From: an uncultured Alistipes sp.
Lineage (GTDB): Bacteria > Bacteroidota > Bacteroidia > Bacteroidales > Rikenellaceae
DNA length: 64,000 nucleotides
Reading direction: 5' to 3'
Assembly: GCA_900542505.1 (NCBI GenBank)
Contig: UQNV01000005.1
Location: 1 to 64,000 of the forward strand
The position numbers and the translations under genes were made by a program. The notes under the pieces are model-generated. The model saw only the letters and a list, made by a program, of their open reading frames with translations. It was not told the DNA's origin and did not search any database. This document shows, one piece after another, positions 26,788 through 33,733 of the stretch; the stretch's first letter is position 1, and every line of letters starts with the position of its first letter.

Positions 26788-27801
26788 TTACATGGCACCC
26801 GAGAGGATGACGATTCCGGCGATGAGACACGCCAGGCCGGCAACCATCGGCGTGCGGGCATGACGCGTCGTGCCGCGCCACTCGCCCGCGCATATTCCGG
26901 CGACGTTGCCGGCGATGATGGCCACGGACTGCATGACGGCCCAGCCGACCGTAGCGCCCGCCTCGCCCATCTGGCTGCCGCCCATGCCGTAGAGCATGAT
27001 GCTCAGGTACCAGACGATACCCGCGACGGCCGCCCATGCCAGCCCGCCCGCGCGACGTTGGCCGTAGTTGCGCCACGAGCCGTTGCGGCGGAAGAGGCGG
27101 AGGCATTCGGCCGCATTGACCAGGAATCCGGCCGTCAGCGCGATGCTCCACACGGCGTTGCCCGCGTAGACCGGGTCGGCGCCCAGCTCGACGGCACGCT
27201 GCTGGAGCGGTGCGCCGTAGACGAAGGCAAAGTTAATCATCGGCCCGAAGATACCGGCCAGCAGGCAGATGAGCAGACCCGTACGGAAGCGCCTCCCTCC
27301 GGCCGACTGCCGTTGTGCCGACTCCTGAAGCTGAGCCTTGCGGCTTCCGGCGACGGCAAAGAGGACGATTCCGGCCAGCAGCACGGCGATGCCCGCCAGC
27401 ATCCGGAGCCCCGAGGGGGCAAGCAGTTCGGCGGGGTCGCGCAGCAGGACGGGGGTCAGCGTGCCGACCGTATTGATGAGCCCCTGCATGATGGGCAGGC
27501 TGAGCGAGATGCCCAGCGCGTCGATTCCCTTGCCGAAGAGGATGGCGCCGACGCCCCACAGCAGTCCGAAGAGCGCAACCAGCGCCGTGCCGCCGGGGTT
27601 GCCCCCGTAGAGCGCCCCCAGGCCGGGGACCGTGAGCCAGGCGACGGCCCAGGGCATGACGAGCAGTGCGGCGAAGCTCCAGACGAACCAGTTGTTCTCC
27701 CACACCCATCCCCGATTGAACTTGAAGGGGACGGAGAAGACTCCCGAGCAGGTTCCGGCCAGCAGAATGAGCAGCAGACCGGTCAACGAGTTGGCATCCA
27801 T
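26788..27801 (-). CDS. RhaT-family sugar-proton symporter
   Basis: An inner-membrane permease of 337 residues with ten hydrophobic segments, matching the L-rhamnose/proton symporter RhaT (SGVFSVPFKF near the N-terminus, the first-loop WVWENNWFVWS, and GPMINFAFVYG). RhaT imports L-rhamnose in enterobacteria. No rhamnose isomerase, rhamnulokinase or aldolase genes are present here, so the substrate in this locus may be another deoxy-sugar or mannan product. It lies between the cupin gene (4-base gap) and susC (37 bases). Confidence 0.8.
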   Translation of the reverse strand: MDANSLTGLLLILLAGTCSGVFSVPFKFNRGWVWENNWFVWSFAALLVMPWAVAWLTVPGLGALYGGNPGGTALVALFGLLWGVGAILFGKGIDALGISLSLPIMQGLINTVGTLTPVLLRDPAELLAPSGLRMLAGIAVLLAGIVLFAVAGSRKAQLQESAQRQSAGGRRFRTGLLICLLAGIFGPMINFAFVYGAPLQQRAVELGADPVYAGNAVWSIALTAGFLVNAAECLRLFRRNGSWRNYGQRRAGGLAWAAVAGIVWYLSIMLYGMGGSQMGEAGATVGWAVMQSVAIIAGNVAGICAGEWRGTTRHARTPMVAGLACLIAGIVILSGAM

Positions 27802-27805
27802 GGCG

Positions 27806-28234
27806 TCAACGGTCCGATTGGGTTCGACATGCGATGACGCGGCGGCAAAGCTCCTCGCGCTCGGAGGGGGTCAGGTCGTAGAACTCGAAGTCGCCCAGGT
27901 GGGTGTTGGCATTCTCGACAATCAGCACCCGGCTCCCCGGCATCATGGCGATTTTGTGCCATACGCCGCAGCGGATGTTGTAGGCCGTTCCGGGCTGCAT
28001 GTTCCGCAGGTCGTAGTCCACGACACCATCGGCATCGATGCGGGCCGCAATCAGGACAGCCTGGCCTTCGAGCAGCACGAAGAGTTCGTCGGTGAGATGG
28101 TGCACATCGAGTTTCTCGATGCGCTCGAGCGACTCCTCGGGGGCATAGTTCAATACGGCGGTCTGCCACGAGGGCCCGATGAGGAAGGGATTGTAGCCCG
28201 CCCCGAGCGGATTGTAAAGGTCGATGAGGTTCAT
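27806..28234 (-). CDS. Small cupin-fold protein
   Basis: A cytoplasmic protein of 142 residues, no signal peptide. Residues of about 35-125 read as a single cupin barrel: HHLTDELFVLLEGQAVLI, then YDLRNMQPGTAYNIRCGVWHKIAM and a final NANTHLGDFEFYDL. The pairs HH near 45 and the W-H-K at about 92-94 could hold a metal. I do not recognise a specific family. It is encoded between the glycyl radical enzyme and the permease, which suggests it acts on, or senses, the same small molecule, for example as a sugar or lactone isomerase. That is inference. Confidence 0.65.
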   Translation of the reverse strand: MNLIDLYNPLGAGYNPFLIGPSWQTAVLNYAPEESLERIEKLDVHHLTDELFVLLEGQAVLIAARIDADGVVDYDLRNMQPGTAYNIRCGVWHKIAMMPGSRVLIVENANTHLGDFEFYDLTPSEREELCRRVIACRTQSDR

Positions 28235-28267
28235 GTTCTTTGGTATTTCGGAGGTTGGACAAAGGGG

Positions 28268-30409
28268 TCAGCTTTCGAGGATGCGGTCAACGACCAGTTG
28301 CCGGAATTCGGGCGAAAGCATCGCAAAGTAGGCCGTGAAGCCCGTCACGCGCACCACCAGGTCGGGATACTTCGAGGGGTCCTTGTGGGCCTCCAGCACC
28401 TTCTGGCGGTCCATGATGTTCACGTTGATGAGCGTACCGCCCATCTCGAAATGGGCCTTGATAATCGACTCAATCAGCGCCACGTTCTCCTCGTGGGCGA
28501 ACGACGGGTCGAGTTCCCACTGCATCGGGGCCGTGTTGCCATAACCGGGCTGGATGCGGGCGATGGCGGCAGCCAGCGAGAGCGAGGCCCCGTCGGCGGC
28601 AAAGCCCGGCGACGGATTGGCTCCGTGCGAGATGGGGGTCCCGGCGTGGCGGCCGTCGGGCGTGGCGCCAACATGCTGGCCGAAGCCGACCGTATTGGCC
28701 CACGAGAAGAAGCCCGGGATGAAGCAGCGGCGGAGCTCCGGTTCGGACTCGCGGCGCACGAGCGCCACATATTCGTCGCGTATGCGCAGCGCCCAGCGCT
28801 CTCCGGCCGAGCCCTCCGTCCCGTAGCGCTCGCTGCCGCGCAGCAGCCGGCGGATTTTCTCGCCCTCCATGCCGGCAAAGTCGCTCCGGAGCGCCCCGGT
28901 CACCTGCTCCCACGAGAGCCTGCCCTCGCGTTCGATGCGCTGCTCGAGGGCCGCAAACGAATCGGCGACGATGGCCAGTCCGGCGCCGTCAATGGCCAGG
29001 TTGTAGTACTGCGCGCCGCCGTCCGAGGCATCGGCGCCCTTTTCGAGCGGGCCGTGGCTCAGCAGGTTGAGCAGCAGTTCGGGCTCGTTGTACTTCTGAT
29101 ACTTCAGATGGTGGCGGATACCCTCGGCCGCCGTGTGGACGGCCACGGAGAGATGCCGCGCGAACGACTCCCAGAGACGACCGGTCGAGGCCTCGCCGGC
29201 TGCGACGGTCTCGTAATAGGCGATTTCGAACACCCGAGCCATGTTGACCTTCACCAGGTCGTTCATCGTGTACTCCAGTCCCGGCAGCGACATCCAGTTG
29301 CACCCCACCGCGATGCGGCAGCGCGCCAGCTCGGCGCTGAAGCCGTTGCGCATGAAGCCCTCGACCAGAGCCTTGTCGCCCGAGAAGCGGGGCCATCCGT
29401 TACGGTTCTTGACCAGATACTCCACCGACTTGCGGAACAGCTCCGGGTCGAGCCCCTCGTGGACACGGACCGTGAGGTTGAGCGAGGTGTTGATGCGGTC
29501 GGCCGCCTCGAGGATGAGGAACGAGATGTGCGAAGTCTGGTCGCGGCCCGTCTTGTCGGGACCGCCCAGCTGCCAGTAGACCGGGTCGTTGATGAGCAGG
29601 CAGGCCAGGTAGTAGACGGCCGTCTCGTCGTCGATGAGGCCGGCCTGCAGGTCGCGTTCGTAGTAGGGGCGCAGCAGCGAGTCGATTTGGCCGCCGGCAC
29701 CGTCGCGGTTGTAGGTGCGCGATGCCAGGTGGTACCAGACAATCCACTGGCACGCTTCGCGCAGCGTCGACGGAGCCACCGAGACGATTCGTTCGTTGAC
29801 GTCGGCCAGCTCTTCGAACCGGCTCCGGAGCTCGGGGTCGTCGCATTCGGCCGCACGGCGCCGTGCCTCCTCGACATGGCGCTGAATCCACCCCTGTACG
29901 GCGCGGATGGCCCGCAGATGGAGTTCGTAGAAGTGCTGCTGCTCGGGCGAGGTGTTGACCTTGCGCCAATGCTGGATGCGCTTGATGAGTCCGCCCCAGC
30001 CCAGCTGCAGGCCAAGTTCGTAGTCGGGGGCGAAGTGGGCGTCGTCGCCGATGCCGCAGATGATGTCGTACTTCTCGATGTCGCCCTTCAGATGGTCGTA
30101 CGGATAGTCGGGATTCCACTTGTTGGGACGCATCTTCGACATGAAGTACATCCAGCGCCCGGCAAAGGCGTCGTCGGGGTCGATGTAGACCGGATGGACG
30201 GCCATCAGGCTGCAGAAGTTGTCGGTCCAGGCGTCATAGCCGTAGAACGACCCGTCGGGATGGTTCGGACGGATGTTCCACAGCCCCTCGGGCGGGACGA
30301 TGCGCCCGTAGTCGTCCTCGTCGAGGGTCCCCTCGACCCGGATTTTTTCCTGGGTCTGTTCCAGTTTGCGCGCCCTGAGGCGTGCGATTCTCGCTGCGTA
30401 GTCTTTCAT
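28268..30409 (-). CDS. Glycyl radical enzyme of unassigned function
   Basis: An oxygen-sensitive cytoplasmic enzyme of 713 residues in the pyruvate formate-lyase-like superfamily. The glycyl radical loop near the C-terminus reads VVRVTGFTAYFAML, with Gly690 as the radical residue. The catalytic Cys should be Cys370, in the loop RIAVGCNWMSLPGLEY. Dehydratase, decarboxylase and C-N or C-S lyase members usually have GCxEP here, and PFL has a Cys-Cys pair. This protein has neither: no Glu two residues after the Cys, and no Pro in the usual position. Its reaction is therefore not one of the textbook ones. The activase gene is 16 bases upstream and a cupin gene 33 bases downstream. The surrounding mannan PUL suggests a sugar-derived substrate. 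Confidence 0.9.
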   Translation of the reverse strand: MKDYAARIARLRARKLEQTQEKIRVEGTLDEDDYGRIVPPEGLWNIRPNHPDGSFYGYDAWTDNFCSLMAVHPVYIDPDDAFAGRWMYFMSKMRPNKWNPDYPYDHLKGDIEKYDIICGIGDDAHFAPDYELGLQLGWGGLIKRIQHWRKVNTSPEQQHFYELHLRAIRAVQGWIQRHVEEARRRAAECDDPELRSRFEELADVNERIVSVAPSTLREACQWIVWYHLASRTYNRDGAGGQIDSLLRPYYERDLQAGLIDDETAVYYLACLLINDPVYWQLGGPDKTGRDQTSHISFLILEAADRINTSLNLTVRVHEGLDPELFRKSVEYLVKNRNGWPRFSGDKALVEGFMRNGFSAELARCRIAVGCNWMSLPGLEYTMNDLVKVNMARVFEIAYYETVAAGEASTGRLWESFARHLSVAVHTAAEGIRHHLKYQKYNEPELLLNLLSHGPLEKGADASDGGAQYYNLAIDGAGLAIVADSFAALEQRIEREGRLSWEQVTGALRSDFAGMEGEKIRRLLRGSERYGTEGSAGERWALRIRDEYVALVRRESEPELRRCFIPGFFSWANTVGFGQHVGATPDGRHAGTPISHGANPSPGFAADGASLSLAAAIARIQPGYGNTAPMQWELDPSFAHEENVALIESIIKAHFEMGGTLINVNIMDRQKVLEAHKDPSKYPDLVVRVTGFTAYFAMLSPEFRQLVVDRILES

Positions 30410-30425
30410 ATGTAGATTGGCGGTT

Positions 30426-31325
30426 TCAAAGTTTTCGTCGTATTCCGAATCGCTCCGGGATTTGCTTCAAACGCTCGAAGCGCTCGCGGGCGAGCGCGGC
30501 CGCACCCGACATGGGGTTCTCCATGCCCAGGTTGTCGAATTTGCCGAAGCCGAGCGTATGGAATCCCAGCAGCTCGTAGGCGACCTCTCCCCCGAGCCCG
30601 GCAACGATGCGGCAGAGCTCCTCGACGGCCTGCTCCGTATCGTTCACACCCGGGACGACCGGCGTGCGGACGATGACCGGGCTCCCGGTGGCGGCCAGCC
30701 GGCGGAGGTTGTCGATGATGCGCTCGTTGCCCTGCCCGGTCCAGCGGCGGTGCATCTCCGAGTCGGCGATTTTCAAATCGCACATCCAGAGGCGTACCAG
30801 CGGCAGGAACCGCTCGACCACCGGCCAGGGTTCGGTCAGGTTCGATTCGACGGCCGTATGGACCCCCTCGTCGAGACAGCCCCTCAGCACCTCCTCCGCG
30901 AAGTCGGCCTGCAGCAGCGGCTCTCCGCCCGAGAGGGTCACGCCGCCGCCCGAGGTCCGGAAGAAGGTGCGGTCGAGCAGCAGCTCGCGGAGCGCCTCGC
31001 CGGACTCAATCCGACGGCCGACACGCGTCATCGCGCCCGAAACGCAGGCCTCGACGCACCGGCCGCAGAGCGTGCAGATGCGGCGGTCGATGACGACCCG
31101 TCCGTCGGCGGCGGGACGAAGCGCACGCCGGTCGCACGCCCCGATGCAGCTTCCACAATAAATGCACTTGGCGGCGATGTACTGCAGCTGCGGATGGGGA
31201 CTCCACGTTTCGGGGTTGTGGCACCATGCGCACCGGAGGTTGCACCCCTTCATGAACAGGGTGGACCGGATGCCCGGGCCGTCGTGAATCGACATGCGCT
31301 GAATCGTGGTGATTGTTCCTTTCAT
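30426..31325 (-). CDS. Glycyl radical enzyme activating enzyme (radical SAM)
   Basis: A protein of 299 residues. Radical SAM motif CNLRCAWC (Cys28, Cys32, Cys35) binds the catalytic [4Fe-4S] cluster that cleaves S-adenosylmethionine and abstracts H from the partner glycine. A ferredoxin-like insert has two further 4-Cys motifs (Cys54/57/60/64 and Cys84/87/90/94), as in activases of the dehydratase and decarboxylase type rather than the simple PFL activase. SGGEPLLQ is the SAM-binding GGE motif. First gene of the operon, translated just ahead of its target. Confidence 0.92.
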   Translation of the reverse strand: MKGTITTIQRMSIHDGPGIRSTLFMKGCNLRCAWCHNPETWSPHPQLQYIAAKCIYCGSCIGACDRRALRPAADGRVVIDRRICTLCGRCVEACVSGAMTRVGRRIESGEALRELLLDRTFFRTSGGGVTLSGGEPLLQADFAEEVLRGCLDEGVHTAVESNLTEPWPVVERFLPLVRLWMCDLKIADSEMHRRWTGQGNERIIDNLRRLAATGSPVIVRTPVVPGVNDTEQAVEELCRIVAGLGGEVAYELLGFHTLGFGKFDNLGMENPMSGAAALARERFERLKQIPERFGIRRKL

Positions 31326-31348
31326 TGCTCGAACCTTTTATGCTATTG

Positions 31349-31356
31349 CAAAGGTA
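31349..31356 (-). promoter_or_regulatory. -7 box of the GRE/mannan operon
   Basis: TACCTTTG on the minus strand, a full TAnnTTTG match, 24 bases before the activase start at 31325. I find no TTTG at the -33 position, which fits a promoter that needs an activator. The divergent AraC protein is the obvious candidate. The spacer 31357-31592 holds CGCCAAA-like words at 31473, 31489 and 31510 (the last pair 21 bases apart), weak candidates for AraC half-sites. Confidence 0.5.
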
Positions 31357-31592
31357 CCCCAACGGAACACACGCCCGCCGGAGAATATTTCCTGCATTGC
31401 GCACCTTTTTTACGCTATTCCGACATTTTACCTTTTTCGTCCGCCGACAGCCGAAGCCCCGGACGGGCAGTTCGCCAAAGCCGGCATCCGCCAAAAAGGC
31501 CTCGCACACCGGCAAATCGGGGGTTCGGAAGCCCCCAAAACGAGCTTGGCAGCGCTCCCCCGAAGGGACCTGAGCGAAAAGCGGAGCGGGCG

Positions 31593-31623
31593 TTGATTAT
31601 GTCGTCACGATGTATTACCTTTG
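31593..31623 (+). promoter_or_regulatory. Promoter of the araC-type regulator
   Basis: TTG (31593-31595), 20-base spacer, TACCTTTG (31616-31623): a full Bacteroidota promoter. The start codon at 31642 lies 19 bases beyond the box. Confidence 0.7.
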
Positions 31624-31641
31624 TGAAAAACGACACGACGG

Positions 31642-32478
31642 ATGAGGGATTCGCGCTTCAAACTCTCCTACTTCCTCAATGCGAACGAGGCCTTCCACAT
31701 CGCCCGGGTGAACATCACCTCGAGCCAGGACCTGTCGCTCCACACGCACGACTATGTCGAGATGCTCTGGATAGAAAAAGGTACGGGCATCCACCACATC
31801 AACGGGAAGCAGGTCAAGCTCTCGGCCGGCGACCTGGTGATGATACGCCCCGACGACCGACACACCTTCTCGGCCACCGAGCCCGGCATCACGCTGGTCA
31901 ACATCGCCTTCCCGCTCGAGACGCTCGACTTCCTGCGGAGCCGCTATTTCGAGAACAGCAACCTCTACTTCTGGACCACGAGCCTGCTGCCGTTCCATAT
32001 CCGCCTGTCGCAGGATTTGGTCAAGCGTCTCTCGTCGCGGGCCGAGGAGGCGATGAAGTACCGCCGCTCGCGCCTGCAGCTGGACAGCCTGCTGCTCTTC
32101 ATCTTCCGACAGATTACCGCCAACCAGGAGTTCGAGAACAACCCCGAAATCCCCGTCTGGCTCTACAACGCCATCCAGAAATACAACTGCCCCGAGCAGT
32201 TCGCGCGGGGCGTCGAGGGGTTCGTCGAACTGTGCGACCGCAACGTGGACCATGTGAACCGGGTGGTCCGGATGCACTTCTACAAGACGCTGACCGAGCT
32301 GGTGAACGAATTCCGGATGCGCTACGCCGTCACGCAGCTCTCCATCACCGCCATGCCCATCAAAACCATCTGCAGCAACTGCGGATTCCGCAATCTGGGC
32401 CACTTCTACAAGATATTCCGGCACATCTACCACCAGACGCCCCGCGAATACCGCAAAATCAACCAGATGATTGTCTGA
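31642..32478 (+). CDS. AraC-family regulator of the GRE/mannan locus
   Basis: A protein of 278 residues. The N-terminal part (about 15-110) is an AraC-type cupin sensor: HTHDYVEMLWIEKGTGIHHING, LSAGDLVMIRPDDRHTF. The C-terminal 100 residues carry two helix-turn-helix motifs: the first around FVELCDRNVDHVNRVVRMHF, the second around IKTICSNCGFRNLGHFYKIF, with the closing TPREYRK typical of the family. It is divergent from the nine-gene operon, so it probably activates it in response to a small cytoplasmic sugar. PULs in this phylum are more often run by hybrid two-component or SusR-type proteins, so AraC control is noteworthy and suggests sensing of a monosaccharide or the GRE substrate rather than an oligosaccharide. 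Confidence 0.9.
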   Translation: MRDSRFKLSYFLNANEAFHIARVNITSSQDLSLHTHDYVEMLWIEKGTGIHHINGKQVKLSAGDLVMIRPDDRHTFSATEPGITLVNIAFPLETLDFLRSRYFENSNLYFWTTSLLPFHIRLSQDLVKRLSSRAEEAMKYRRSRLQLDSLLLFIFRQITANQEFENNPEIPVWLYNAIQKYNCPEQFARGVEGFVELCDRNVDHVNRVVRMHFYKTLTELVNEFRMRYAVTQLSITAMPIKTICSNCGFRNLGHFYKIFRHIYHQTPREYRKINQMIV

Positions 32479-32507
32479 GCGGGATACCCCGCACCCAGCC
32501 GCACCCA

Positions 32508-32605
32508 GCACCATGCACCATGCATCCTGCACCCTGCATCCTGCACCCTGCACCCTGCTTCCTGCTTCCCGCTTCCTGCTTCCTGCTTCCTGCTTCCTGC
32601 TTCCC
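32508..32605. repeat. Heptanucleotide tandem repeat (14 units)
   Basis: Fourteen consecutive 7-base units, all starting GC: GCACCAT twice, then alternating GCATCCT/GCACCCT, then GCTTCCT and GCTTCCC variants. Preceded by two copies of a 10-mer GCACCCAGCC/A (32491-32510). It lies 30 bases after the araC-type stop codon and is non-coding on both strands as far as I can judge. 7-base units are prone to slippage. Confidence 0.9.
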
Positions 32606-32645
32606 GCGGCAGAGCTACCGAGGAGGCCGGAAACGGCACAACGCA

Positions 32646-32680
32646 AACGGCCCGCCCCGGATACTCCGGAACGGGCCGTT
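32646..32680. terminator. Hairpin between convergent araC and DUF362 genes
   Basis: A 9-bp outer stem AACGGCCCG/CGGGCCGTT and a 4-bp inner CCGG/CCGG stem around a 5-base loop, separated by a 2-base internal bulge. It ends about 25 bases from the DUF362 stop. No long T-run, so termination efficiency is uncertain. Confidence 0.55.
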
Positions 32681-32705
32681 GAGCCGTATGGCCGCGATGC
32701 ATGCG

Positions 32706-33701
32706 TCAGTCGAGCTTGACCAGTTCGTACTTCTGGCTGCCCATGCCGAGCGCCTCGGCGTGGTCGAGCGTATGCATGCCGTGGCGCGAATCGATGCGCT
32801 CGATGAGGTGAATCTTGCCGTGGTCCTCCGACGAGCGGACCAAATCGGTGCAGGCGCGGTCGAGCGCCACGGGGTCGAGCGAGGCGAGGATGCCGATGTC
32901 GCCCATGCGCGGGTCCTCGGGCGAAGCGTCGCAGTCGCAGTCCACCGAGAGGTTGTTGGCCACGCTGATGTAGAGGATGTTGTCGCCGCAATGGTCCGCC
33001 ACGGCCTTGGCCGCCTCGGCCATCGACTCCAGGAAGTCGTCCTGCGCGGGCAGGTTCTTCCACGCTTCGGCCGGTACGCGCGTCTTGCCGGCCGAGTGAA
33101 TCCACGCCTTGCCGCCGGCCGAGGCGATGCCGATGGACATGTTCTTGATGGCGCCGCCGAAGCCGCCCATGGCGTGCCCCTTGAAGTGCGAGAGGATGAT
33201 GGTGAAGTCGTAGTCGAGGAAATCCTTGCCCACGATGTCGAACGTCAGATGCTTGCCGCCCTTGACCGGAAGCTCCGCCTCACCCTCGGCATCCATGATG
33301 TCGACCGGTGCGATGGCCGTGAACCCGTGGTCGGCCGCCGCCTTCAGATGGCTCTCCGTATCGGCCCGGCCGCCGCCGTAGGCCGTATTGCACTCGACAA
33401 TCGTACCGTCGACCTTCTGCACCAGCGCCTTGATAAGCGACGGCTGCAGGAAGTTGTGGCCGCCCGGTTCGCCGGTCGAGAGTTTGACGGCCACCTTGCC
33501 CCGGGCTTCACGGCCGAGCGCCTCGTAGATTCGGACCAGATTGTCGGACGAAATCTCCTTGAAGAAATAGACCTTCGGAAGCGTCGCCTCGGTTGCCTCG
33601 GGCTCCGAAGCGGCCGAAGCCTTGCGTTGCTTCTGCGCATTGGCGCAGCCGGTCGCGGCGAGCAGCGTCGCCAGCAGGACCGCCATAATGTTCGTTTTCA
33701 T
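32706..33701 (-). CDS. DUF362 lipoprotein
   Basis: A protein of 331 residues from the ATG at 33701, which begins a lipoprotein signal (lipobox LAATGC, Cys19). Longer in-frame starts lie inside the upstream gene. The body is the DUF362 fold: VAVKLSTGEPGGHNFLQPSLIKALVQ, GTIVECNTAYGGGRADTESH, LSHFKGHAMGGFGGAIKNMSIGIAS and GILASLDPVALDRACTDLV. The DCDCD segment in the C-terminal third may bind metal, but no ferredoxin-type cluster motif is present. DUF362 proteins have no settled function. The gene follows a TonB receptor by 32 bases, so a role in processing whatever that receptor brings in is likely. Confidence 0.8.
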   Translation of the reverse strand: MKTNIMAVLLATLLAATGCANAQKQRKASAASEPEATEATLPKVYFFKEISSDNLVRIYEALGREARGKVAVKLSTGEPGGHNFLQPSLIKALVQKVDGTIVECNTAYGGGRADTESHLKAAADHGFTAIAPVDIMDAEGEAELPVKGGKHLTFDIVGKDFLDYDFTIILSHFKGHAMGGFGGAIKNMSIGIASAGGKAWIHSAGKTRVPAEAWKNLPAQDDFLESMAEAAKAVADHCGDNILYISVANNLSVDCDCDASPEDPRMGDIGILASLDPVALDRACTDLVRSSEDHGKIHLIERIDSRHGMHTLDHAEALGMGSQKYELVKLD

Positions 33702-33733
33702 TGTTTCGGGTATTTGAAGGTATTTGCTTTGCT

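Noticed and set aside
26788..27801. Rhamnose catabolic operon
   Set aside because: RhaT is the only rhamnose-type gene. Isomerase, kinase and aldolase are absent, so rhamnose use cannot be claimed.
32491..32605. CRISPR array
   Set aside because: Units are 7 bases in direct succession without unique spacers, and no cas genes are present.
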